Assembly (NCBI RefSeq): GCF_016907655.1 | Contig: NZ_JAFBCL010000001.1 | Location: 4,622,001 to 4,686,000, forward strand | Reading direction: 5' to 3' | DNA from: Saccharothrix algeriensis | GTDB lineage: Bacteria > Actinomycetota > Actinomycetes > Mycobacteriales > Pseudonocardiaceae | DNA length: 64,000 bases | Shown: positions 42,550 through 49,848 of the stretch, one piece after another | How the letters are laid out: each line of letters opens with the position of its first letter | Numbering within the stretch: position 1 is the stretch's first letter | Translations under genes and position numbers: made by a program | Notes under the pieces: model-generated | Seen by the model: the letters and a program-made list of their open reading frames with translations, nothing else | The model's database searches: none | What the model was told of the DNA's origin: nothing

Positions 42550-44196
42550 GTGCAGATCCTGCGGTCCGCGCTGGACTTCCTCGGTGGTCCCGGCCCGGTG
42601 GCGCTCGCGATCGCGTTGTTGTTCGCGACGCCGGTCATCGACCGGCTCTTCGTGCGCCGCAAGCGGGTGGGGTTCCGCGTGCTCTACAACTCCAAGATCG
42701 GCCTCGGGCCCGACCAGCTGCACGACGGGACCGAGCCGAACGCCCCGCAGCTGCGGGAGCTGGTGCGCGTGCTGGACCGGATGAGCATCGTCGTCATCCG
42801 GGTGCGCAACAAGGGCAGCTACGACATCGACGCCGGCGACTTCGACAAGCCGCTGACCTTCACGTTCGGCGACCGGATCGTCTGGAACGCCCGGGTGTCC
42901 GAGGCCGGTTCCGAGGAGCTGCGCGAAGAAGTGCGGCGCAGCCTCCAGTTCTTCGGCGAGGACACCAGCCAGGTGCGGGTGTCCCTGCCGACCGTGCGCG
43001 ACCGCGTCGCGCAGAGCATGTCCCGCCTGTTCCGGCCCGGCGCCGACCGGCCGCGGGTGGCGACCGAGCCGGTCTGGCACGGCGTGCGGCTGGACGGGTT
43101 GGCGCTGCGGCGCAAGCAGAAGTTCAAGCTGCTGGTCGTGCTGCGCGAGCCGGAGAGCAACCACAGCGGTGACATCGGCAAGGACGTCCGGGTGAGCGGG
43201 CACCTCGGCGGCGCCGGTGTGCTGCACGACGAGAAGCAGGAGCGGCTGCTCACCCTGCCGCGCCTGACCGGCGGACTCGCGGCGCTGCTGGCGGGCGTGC
43301 TGGTGCTGACGCTGGCGTGGACCCCGGAGAACAAGGACCCGTCGGTGGCGTGCGGGGCGGGGGAGCTGCGCGTCGAGGGGTCGAGCGTGTTCATGCCGAC
43401 CATGCAGCGGATCGCCGAGCAGTACACCAAGGTGTGCCCGCAGGTCCGCGTCGAGACCGAGCCGAACGGCAGCCTCGCCGGCGTGCGCTCGGTCGCGGCG
43501 GCCGACCCGGGGCGCGCCCTGGTGGCGCTGACCGACGGCAAGCAGGACGCGGGCGACGTCGTGGCGCAGCAGGCGGCGATCGTGGTCTACCACGTGGTGG
43601 TGCACAGCTCGGTCGGCCTGGACGCGCTGACCGTGGAGCAGTTGAAGGGCGTCTACTCCGGCCGCTACACCGACTGGAGCCAGCTGCGCGGCGGCGCGCC
43701 GCTGCCCATCCGGATCGTCGGGCGGGGCAGCGAGTCGGGCACCCGCGAGCTGTTCGAGCGCCGCGTGCTCGGCACGAGCGAGGGCGCGCTGTCCTCCAAC
43801 GACTGCCGCACCGCGGACCGCGACCCGCAGGCCGGGGTGATCCGCTGCGAGCGGGACAAGAACAGCGACGTGGTGCGCGAGATCGGGGCGGTGGACGGCG
43901 CCATCGGCTACGCCGACGCGCCGTCGGTGGCGGAGGCCCGCAAGACCAACCGGCTGACCGCGCTGTCGTTGGACGGCAAGGTCTTCGACGCGGCGGCGGG
44001 GGTGGAGGCGGGCTACCCCTTCTGGACGGTGGAGTACCTGTACACGCGGGTGCAGCCGGCGGAGGACACCCTGCTGGCCAAGTTCATCCGGTACGTGCGC
44101 GAACACGACGACGCCCGCGTCCGGATGAAGGACGCCGGGTACCTGCCTTGCCGAACCCCCGAAGGCGTGCCGTTAGACCTGTGCAACTTGCGGTGA
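42550..44196 (+). CDS. Membrane-anchored protein with PstS-like phosphate-binding domain
   Basis: A 548-aa protein with unusual layout. One hydrophobic helix at about residues 14-30 is followed by a roughly 200-residue polar domain of no recognised family, a second helix at about 240-258 (LAALLAGVLVLTLAW), then a periplasmic-binding-type domain to the end. That last domain starts V-E-G-S-S-V-F-M-P-T-M and contains IVVYHVVVHSS, LTVEQLKGVYSGRYTDWSQL and RGSESGTRELFERRVL, all PstS-like. The first domain probably faces the cytoplasm, the second the outside. No pst operon is near. Copy B of the hairpin element starts 25 bp after the stop. Confidence 0.8.
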   Translation: MQILRSALDFLGGPGPVALAIALLFATPVIDRLFVRRKRVGFRVLYNSKIGLGPDQLHDGTEPNAPQLRELVRVLDRMSIVVIRVRNKGSYDIDAGDFDKPLTFTFGDRIVWNARVSEAGSEELREEVRRSLQFFGEDTSQVRVSLPTVRDRVAQSMSRLFRPGADRPRVATEPVWHGVRLDGLALRRKQKFKLLVVLREPESNHSGDIGKDVRVSGHLGGAGVLHDEKQERLLTLPRLTGGLAALLAGVLVLTLAWTPENKDPSVACGAGELRVEGSSVFMPTMQRIAEQYTKVCPQVRVETEPNGSLAGVRSVAAADPGRALVALTDGKQDAGDVVAQQAAIVVYHVVVHSSVGLDALTVEQLKGVYSGRYTDWSQLRGGAPLPIRIVGRGSESGTRELFERRVLGTSEGALSSNDCRTADRDPQAGVIRCERDKNSDVVREIGAVDGAIGYADAPSVAEARKTNRLTALSLDGKVFDAAAGVEAGYPFWTVEYLYTRVQPAEDTLLAKFIRYVREHDDARVRMKDAGYLPCRTPEGVPLDLCNLR

Positions 44197-44778
44197 GGGG
44201 CAGCGCCCCTCACCGCGTAGTGCACGCAGGAATGGCGCACTTATTGCGCTCTGCACGCAGCAGTGCCGCACCCAGTGCGCATACCGGTTGCCTCGTGTTC
44301 TCCTCCCCGTACGGCCTGGGCGCAGCCCAATCATGCTTGGCAGGGGGTGTCAAGCACGCTTCACCGCTTGACACCCCCTGCCAAGCATGATTGCCTCCGG
44401 CAGGCCGTACGGGGAGGAGAACACGACCGCTCTTGCTTTTTCCTCCTCCTTGGGGGCCTCTCGGCCGCTCTTCTTACTTGGGTCGCGCACCGATCCGGGT
44501 GAGATTTGGTGCGGTACTGCCCGAGGCTGAAGGGATTAAAAGAGTCCTCGCCGGACAGGCAGGCCGTCAAGGAGAATGAAAAGAAAGAGCGGTCGTGTTC
44601 CCCCCGCATGACCTGTCAAAGACGACCATGCTTTTCCGGGGGGTGCAAGCGAAAAGCGTGCTTGCACCCCCCGGAAAAGCATGGTAGCCCTCCGGGCAGG
44701 CCATACTGATCTTCAATTGTTGGGGTCTGTGGTGGCTTGTGTCGGTGGGTGGGGCTGTCCCGGGGGTACCCGTGGGGT

Positions 44779-45270
44779 ATGCGCTATCCCGATGGTGGTG
44801 GCCTGACCGGACGGGAACGGGCCCGACGTGAGGCGGTGCGGATGCAGGCCGCCGACTGGTTCGAGCGTGGTGTGGGCGCCTGCGAGGTCGCTCGTGGTCT
44901 GCGGGTGTCGACCAAGTCCGCCTATGCCTGGCGGCGTTTGTGGCGTGCCGGGGGCCGGCAGGCCCTGCGCTCCAGGGGGCCGGGCGGGCCGGACTGCCGT
45001 CTGGACCGGGCCCGGCTCGACCGGCTGGTCCAGGCCCTGGAGCAGGGGCCGGCCGCCCACGGGTACACCGAGGATCGACGCTGGACCCTGGCCAGGGTCG
45101 CGGAGCTGGTCGCGCGGTTGTTCGCGGTGCGCTACACCCCGGCCGGGATGTCGCTGGTGCTGCACCGCATCGGTTACAGCCCCCAGGTGCCGGCCCGGCG
45201 GGCCGACCGCCGTGACGAGGCCGCGGTCACCGCCTGGCGGCGGGAGTCGTGGGCGCGGGGAAAACCCTAG
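44779..45270 (+). CDS. IS630-family transposase, first frame (OrfA, DNA-binding part)
   Basis: A 163-aa product starting M-R-Y-P-D-G-G-G-L-T-G. It contains the helix-turn-helix region (DWFERGVGACEVARGLRVST, then K-S-A-Y-A-W-R-R-L-W) and a second winged-helix part (YTPAGMSLVLHRIGYSPQVP) that bind the terminal repeats. It ends at TAG 45268-45270, just after the slippery heptamer at 45258-45264, through which about half the function depends on a shift into the second frame. Confidence 0.9.
   Translation: MRYPDGGGLTGRERARREAVRMQAADWFERGVGACEVARGLRVSTKSAYAWRRLWRAGGRQALRSRGPGGPDCRLDRARLDRLVQALEQGPAAHGYTEDRRWTLARVAELVARLFAVRYTPAGMSLVLHRIGYSPQVPARRADRRDEAAVTAWRRESWARGKP
45258..45264 (+). other. Programmed -1 frameshift site GGGAAAA
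   Basis: The heptamer fits X-XXY-YYZ in the OrfA frame (G-GGA-AAA). A -1 slip moves the ribosome into the OrfB frame at 45264 and gives a fused transposase of about 360 aa, the usual size for this family. Confidence 0.75.
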
Positions 45271-45860
45271 CCGCGGACCTGGGCGCCTGGTTGTGCTTCG
45301 AGGACGAGACCGGCTGCAACACCCGCCCGCACAAGGCCCGCACCTGGGCAAGGCGCGGCCACACCCCGGTCCTGCCCTACTGGGCCGGTTCCCAGGGTCG
45401 GATCTCGGTGGCCGGCCTGCTCTGCGTCAAACCCGGCGAACGCACCCGGCTGCTGCACCGGGTGCTCGTGCACCACCGCCGCCGCAGCCCGCCGGCCCCG
45501 CGCAGCTTCCTCGAGCGGCACTACCTCGCGCTGCTGGACGACGCCCACCGTCGCCTGGGCGGCCCGATCGTGCTGATCTGGGACAACCTCGACCGGCACA
45601 TCAGCGCCCGGATACGGCCCGCCCTCGCCGCCCGGGACTGGCTGCACGTGATCCGACTACCCGCCTACGCCCCGGAACTCAACCCGGTGGAAGGGGTGTG
45701 GTCACACCTCAAACGCGGTCTGGCCAACCTCGCCCCCGTCGGTCTGAACGACCTGGTCCCGATCGTGCGCCGCCGACTCCGCCTCATCCGGAACCGGCCC
45801 GACCTGCTCGACGGATTCCTCGCCCACACCGGCCTGACCCTCACCCCCGAACCAACCTGA
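45264..45860 (+). CDS. IS630-family transposase, second frame (OrfB, DDE catalytic part)
   Basis: Carries the catalytic triad: Asp in WLCFEDETGCN, Asp in VLIWDNLDRH, and Glu in PAYAPELNPVEGVWSHLKRG, with 35 residues between the last two as in IS630 (DD34-35E). A GTG at 45249 could in principle start it independently, but no SD is seen, so frameshift from OrfA is the likely route. The stop lies inside the right inverted repeat. All key residues are present, so the element may be active. Confidence 0.9.
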   Translation, partial: TLAADLGAWLCFEDETGCNTRPHKARTWARRGHTPVLPYWAGSQGRISVAGLLCVKPGERTRLLHRVLVHHRRRSPPAPRSFLERHYLALLDDAHRRLGGPIVLIWDNLDRHISARIRPALAARDWLHVIRLPAYAPELNPVEGVWSHLKRGLANLAPVGLNDLVPIVRRRLRLIRNRPDLLDGFLAHTGLTLTPEPT

Positions 45861-46017
45861 CCCCAACAATTGAAGATCAGTACGGGGAGAACACGAAGGC
45901 ACCGGTCTGCACGGGGCGTGCCGGAAACCCAAAAGCCAAGAGGCCGTGGGGCGCGAGTCGCGGGTCGGGGCCGGCAGGTCCGTGGTCGGGCCTGCCGGCC
46001 CCGTGCCGCGCCGGGGC

Positions 46018-48366
46018 TCAGGCGGCTGCCGCCGCCGTCGCCGGCTCCAGCGCGATGTCCAGCACCTCGCGCACGTCGCCCACCAAGTGCACGGTCAGCG
46101 CCTCGCGCACCGACTCCGGCACGTCGTCCAGGTCCGGCTCGTTGCGCTGGGGCAGCAGCACCGTCGTGATGCCGGCCCGGTGGGCCGCCAGCAGCTTCTG
46201 CTTCACGCCGCCGATCGGCAGCACCCGCCCGGTCAGCGACACCTCACCGGTCATCGCCACGTCGGACCGCACGGGCCGCCCGGACAGCAGCGACGCGAGA
46301 GCGGTGGTCATGGTGACGCCCGCCGAAGGGCCGTCCTTCGGCACCGCGCCCGCCGGCACGTGGATGTGCACGCCCCGGTCCGCCAGCGCCTCCGCCCGGC
46401 TGTCGTGCGAGCGCAGGTAGGACAGCGCGATCTGCGCCGACTCCTTCATGACCTCGCCGAGCTGGCCGGTCAGCGTCACCCCGGCCGAACCGGTGCCCGG
46501 CGACGCGAGCGACGCCTCGACGAACAGCACGTCGCCGCCCGCGCCGGTCACCGCCAGCCCCGTCGCCACACCGGGCGCGGCGGTCCGCTCGGCCGACTCC
46601 GGCGTGAACTTCGGCGAGCCGAGGTAGCCCCGCAGGTCGGGCACGTCCACCGCGGCCGGCAGCACCGCCTCGCCCAGGGCCGCTCGGGCCGTGACCTTGC
46701 GCAGCACCCGCGCCAGCGAGCGCTCCAGCTGCCGCACGCCCGCTTCGCGGGTGTACTCGCCGGCGAGCTTGCGCAGCGCGCCGTCGGTGACCGCCACGTC
46801 CTCCGGCGCCAGCCCGGCCCGCTCGACCTGGCGGGGCAGCAGGTGGTCGCGCGCGATGGTGACCTTCTCGTCCTCGGTGTAGCCGTCGAGCCGCACCAGC
46901 TCCATCCGGTCCAGCAGCGGGCCGGGGATGGACTCCAGGACGTTCGCCGTGGCCAGGAACACCACGTCCGACAGGTCCAGCTCCACCTCCAGGTAGTGGT
47001 CCCGGAAGGTGTGGTTCTGCGCCGGGTCGAGCACCTCCAGCAGCGCGGCCGTCGGGTCGCCCCGGTAGTCCGCGCCGACCTTGTCGATCTCGTCCAGCAG
47101 CACGACGGGGTTCATCGACCCGGCCTCGGCGATGGCCCGCACGATCCGCCCCGGCAGCGCGCCGACGTACGTGCGGCGGTGGCCCCGGATCTCGGCCTCG
47201 TCCCGCACGCCGCCCAGCGCGACCCGGACGAACTCGCGGCCCATCGCCCGCGCGACCGACTCGCCCAGCGAGGTCTTGCCGACCCCGGGCGGGCCCACCA
47301 GCGCCAGCACCGCGCCGCTGCGCCGACCGCCGACGACGCCCATGCCCCGGTCGGCCCGCCGCCGCCGCACCGCGAGGTACTCGGTGATGCGCTCCTTGAC
47401 GTCGTCCAGCCCGGCGTGGTCGGCGTCCAGCACGGCCCGCGCGCCCGCGATGTCGTAGGAGTCCTCGGTCCGCTCGTTCCACGGCAGCTCCAGCACCGTG
47501 TCCAGCCAGGTGCGGATCCAGCCGGTCTCCGGCGACTGGTCGGAGGTGCGCTCCAGCTTGTCCACCTCGGCCAGCGCGGCCTTGCGCACGTGCTCGGGCA
47601 GGTCCGCGCCCTCGACGCGCGCCCGGTAGTCCTGCTCCTCGGTGGCGGGCTTGCCGTCCAGCTCGGCCAGCTCCTTGCGGATGGCGGCGAGCTGCTGCCG
47701 CAGCAGGAACTCGCGCTGCTGCCGCTCGACGCCCTCGGTCACGTCCTTGCGGATCGTCTCGGCGACGTCCAGCTCGGTCAGGTGCTCCCGGCCCCACTCC
47801 AGCAGCTTCTCCAGCCGCTGCGCGACGTCGCTGGTCTCCAGCAGCCAGACCTTCCGCGCGTCGTCGAGGTAGGGGGCGTACCCGGCGAGGTCGGCCAGCG
47901 CGGACGGCTCGTGCACCTGCTGCACCGAGTCGACCACCTGCCACGCGCCGCGCTGCTGGAGGATCGTGGTGACCAGCGCGCGGTACTCGCGGGCCAGCTC
48001 CCGGGTCCGGTCGTCGACCGGCGACTCGTCGGCGACCGTGACCTCCACCCACAGCGCCGCGCCGGGCCCGGTGGTGCCGGTCCCGATCCGCACCCGCGCC
48101 GTGCCGCGGACCACGGCGGCCCGCTCACCTCCCGACAACCGCCCGACCTGCTGCACCACGCCGAGCGTGCCGACCTTGGCGTACTTGCCGTCCAACCGCG
48201 GCACCAGCACGACCCGCGCCTCGCCGCCGCCCGCGGACGCGGCCTCGACGGCGGCGCGGGCCTCGGCGGTGGCGTCCGAGCCGGTGAGCCGGATCGGCAC
48301 GACCATGCCCGGGAGCACGACCACGTCGTCCAGCGGCAGCACCGGCAGCGCCAACGTCTCACCCAT
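46018..48366 (-). CDS. lon: ATP-dependent protease Lon
   Basis: A 782-aa LonA protease that degrades misfolded and regulatory proteins. Domains in order: N-terminal substrate domain (LPVLPLDDVVVLPGMVVPI), coiled region (LLRQQLAAIRKELAEL), AAA module with Walker A LVGPPGVGKTSLGES and Walker B VVLLDEIDKVG, and the Ser-Lys protease with catalytic Ser in KDGPSAGVTM and Lys in GGVKQKLLAAHRAG. ATG 48366 is chosen because TGGAGGATCC lies directly upstream; an earlier ATG at 48390 overlaps the operator. A HAIR sequence at 48381-48401 indicates HspR control. Confidence 0.97.
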   Translation of the reverse strand: MGETLALPVLPLDDVVVLPGMVVPIRLTGSDATAEARAAVEAASAGGGEARVVLVPRLDGKYAKVGTLGVVQQVGRLSGGERAAVVRGTARVRIGTGTTGPGAALWVEVTVADESPVDDRTRELAREYRALVTTILQQRGAWQVVDSVQQVHEPSALADLAGYAPYLDDARKVWLLETSDVAQRLEKLLEWGREHLTELDVAETIRKDVTEGVERQQREFLLRQQLAAIRKELAELDGKPATEEQDYRARVEGADLPEHVRKAALAEVDKLERTSDQSPETGWIRTWLDTVLELPWNERTEDSYDIAGARAVLDADHAGLDDVKERITEYLAVRRRRADRGMGVVGGRRSGAVLALVGPPGVGKTSLGESVARAMGREFVRVALGGVRDEAEIRGHRRTYVGALPGRIVRAIAEAGSMNPVVLLDEIDKVGADYRGDPTAALLEVLDPAQNHTFRDHYLEVELDLSDVVFLATANVLESIPGPLLDRMELVRLDGYTEDEKVTIARDHLLPRQVERAGLAPEDVAVTDGALRKLAGEYTREAGVRQLERSLARVLRKVTARAALGEAVLPAAVDVPDLRGYLGSPKFTPESAERTAAPGVATGLAVTGAGGDVLFVEASLASPGTGSAGVTLTGQLGEVMKESAQIALSYLRSHDSRAEALADRGVHIHVPAGAVPKDGPSAGVTMTTALASLLSGRPVRSDVAMTGEVSLTGRVLPIGGVKQKLLAAHRAGITTVLLPQRNEPDLDDVPESVREALTVHLVGDVREVLDIALEPATAAAAA

Positions 48367-48380
48367 GTGGATCCTCCAAA

Positions 48381-48401
48381 GTTGAGTCATTAAGGCTCAA
48401 C
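48381..48401 (-). promoter_or_regulatory. HAIR operator (HspR-associated inverted repeat) of lon
   Basis: GTTGAGT-N7-GCTCAAC closely matches the HAIR consensus CTTGAGT-N7-ACTCAAG. It sits 15 bp upstream of the lon start. In Streptomyces lon is a known member of the HspR/HAIR heat-shock regulon, so lon here is probably repressed by HspR and induced by heat. Confidence 0.8.
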
Positions 48402-48588
48402 CAAGGTGAGCGGCTGGATGTTTCCGCTGGGTGTTCGCTCTGAGCGAGCACCACTCGGGCCGCGGGGAGGTCGCCGGCTCCGGGCGCCCTCCGCCGGCGC
48501 CGGCGGGCTCGCCGGAGGCCCGGCGAGCCGCGGTTCGGCCGAATGGCTGGAAGGGGCGCGTTCGACCTCGTCGCCGTGCCCGGCACCC

Positions 48589-48594
48589 TAGCCT
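48589..48594 (+). promoter_or_regulatory. Candidate -10 box for a leaderless mRNA (receiver-like protein)
   Basis: TAGCCT lies seven bases before the ATG at 48602 and no SD is visible. Confidence 0.45.
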
Positions 48595-48601
48595 CGGGTG
48601 A

Positions 48602-49255
48602 ATGGCCGAAGTGATCAGCTCCGTCGCGAGCCTGCTGTGGCCGCTGGTCGTGGTGATCGTCCTGTACGGCTTCCGCTCCCAGCTGCGCGCCGTGATCGGG
48701 TCCGCCGCCAAGCGCGAGGTCACCCTGGAGGTCGGTGGGCAGGTCGTCACGCTGGGCACGTTGAGCGAAGCGCAGAGCGATGCCATCGCCGACCTCCAGA
48801 AGCAGCTCGGCGAACTGCGGGAGCAGCTGGGCGTGCCGTCCCGGGGCCCGGACCCCGCTCCCGCGGCGGAGGAGCAGACCTCGCCCCCGGCGGTGCTGTG
48901 GGTGGACGACAACCCGGAGAACAACGTGCTGGAGATCGCCCGGCTCCGCGACCGGGGCGTCCGGGTGGACCTGGCGCGCTCGACCCGGGAGGCGGTGCCG
49001 CTGGTCGGCGGCGGGCGGTACCGGGCGGTGGTCACCGACATGGTCCGGCGCGAGCACGGGCGGGAGGTGGCCGACGCCGGGTTGCGGCTGGCCGACGCGG
49101 TCCGCGCACTGGACCCGGCCGTCCCGATCGCGATCTACACGGGCTTCTCCCACCGCTGGGCGGCCACCGACACCGCCGTGCTGGACGTGGCGTCCCTGGT
49201 CACCGCCTCGCCGTGGGAGCTGTCGGAGTTCTTCCGCAAGCTCGACCTGCTCTGA
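48602..49255 (+). CDS. Membrane-tethered response-regulator-like protein
   Basis: A 217-aa protein. Residues about 5-25 form one membrane helix (VASLLWPLVVVIVLYGFR), about 55-80 look coiled-coil (SDAIADLQKQLGELREQLG), and about 97-217 form a CheY-like domain. The acidic pocket is VLWVDDNPENN (Asp102, Asp103) and the phospho-acceptor candidate is Asp146 in AVVTDMVRREHG; Thr is in IAIYTGF. The usual Lys-Pro pair appears as Ser-Pro (TASPWELSEF), so phosphorylation may be absent or atypical. There is no output domain and no kinase next to it. I cannot assign a function. Confidence 0.8.
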   Translation: MAEVISSVASLLWPLVVVIVLYGFRSQLRAVIGSAAKREVTLEVGGQVVTLGTLSEAQSDAIADLQKQLGELREQLGVPSRGPDPAPAAEEQTSPPAVLWVDDNPENNVLEIARLRDRGVRVDLARSTREAVPLVGGGRYRAVVTDMVRREHGREVADAGLRLADAVRALDPAVPIAIYTGFSHRWAATDTAVLDVASLVTASPWELSEFFRKLDLL

Positions 49256-49311
49256 GCCCGCCGGGCCGGCGTGGCGGACGCCGTTCCCGACGATCCTGTA
49301 CACGGGACGGC

Positions 49312-49800
49312 ATGACCACTCGCGTGCCCTGGCAACCCGATGCCTACCTGGAACTCGCCCGCCGCGCCTGCTTCATCTGCGAACTGCTCGCCGGCAACCC
49401 CGACTACCCCCACCACATCGCGCACCGCGACGACCGCGCCGTCGTCTTCGCCAGCCGCTTCCCCTCCGTGCGGGGCCACTTCCTCGTCGCCCCGGTGGAC
49501 CACCGCGAGCACGTCGTCACCGACTTCACCCCCGACGAGTACCTCGCCCTCCAGTCGGTCGTGCACCGCGCCGGCCGCGCGCTCACCGAGCTGCTGACCG
49601 TCGAACGCCTCTACGTCCTGTCCCTGGGCAGCCGGCAGGCCAACCGGCACGTCCACTGGCACCTGGCGCCGCTTCCCCCCGGCGTGCCCTACGAGCAGCA
49701 GCAGACCGCGGCCCTCGACCCGACCCGGGGCCACCTGGACGTCCCCGACGCCGAGCTCGCCGACCTCGCGCGCCGCCTGGGTGAGCGCATGGCCACCTGA
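49312..49800 (+). CDS. HIT family protein (histidine triad)
   Basis: A 162-aa nucleotide hydrolase/transferase. The histidine triad is NRHVHWHLAPLP near residue 120, with an N-terminal FICELLAGNPDYPHH that includes a Cys-x-x-C-like remnant (C-F-I-C). The substrate may be an AMP-linked compound such as Ap4A or AMP-NH2, by family. The start is 56 bp after the receiver-like gene; TACACG seven bases upstream of the ATG may be a weak -10 box. Confidence 0.9.
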   Translation: MTTRVPWQPDAYLELARRACFICELLAGNPDYPHHIAHRDDRAVVFASRFPSVRGHFLVAPVDHREHVVTDFTPDEYLALQSVVHRAGRALTELLTVERLYVLSLGSRQANRHVHWHLAPLPPGVPYEQQQTAALDPTRGHLDVPDAELADLARRLGERMAT

Positions 49801-49848
49801 CCGGGCCGGCGGGTCGTCTCGACAGGTGGCGGTTCGGCGCGGACCCTG

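Larger units (their letters stand above)
44706..45880 (+). mobile_element. IS630-family insertion sequence
   Basis: A 1175-bp element with perfect 22-bp terminal inverted repeats (44706-44727 and 45859-45880, ends CTGATCTTCAATTG) and a TA target duplication (44704-44705 and 45881-45882), as IS630/Tc1-mariner elements produce. It inserted into the TA of GGCCATACGGGG in the outer arm of hairpin 2 of copy B; joining the flanks restores the sequence of copies A and C exactly at the site. The intact ends and coding region suggest a recent insertion. Confidence 0.95.
44221..45924 (+). repeat. Dispersed paired-hairpin element, copy B (split by an IS)
   Basis: Without the inserted element it spans 44221-44705 plus 45883-45924. 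Hairpin 1: outer stem 44294-44318/44401-44425 (25 bp, perfect); inner stem 44329-44355/44366-44392 (27 bp, perfect) with a 10-nt loop. Hairpin 2: inner stem 44625-44650/44660-44685 (26 bp, perfect); its outer stem (44594-44615) pairs with 44697-44705 and 45883-45895, now separated by the IS. The inner stem of hairpin 1 reads CATGCTTGGCAGGGGG where copy A has CATGTTTGTCGGGGGG, and the opposite arm changes to match. Confidence 0.9.
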
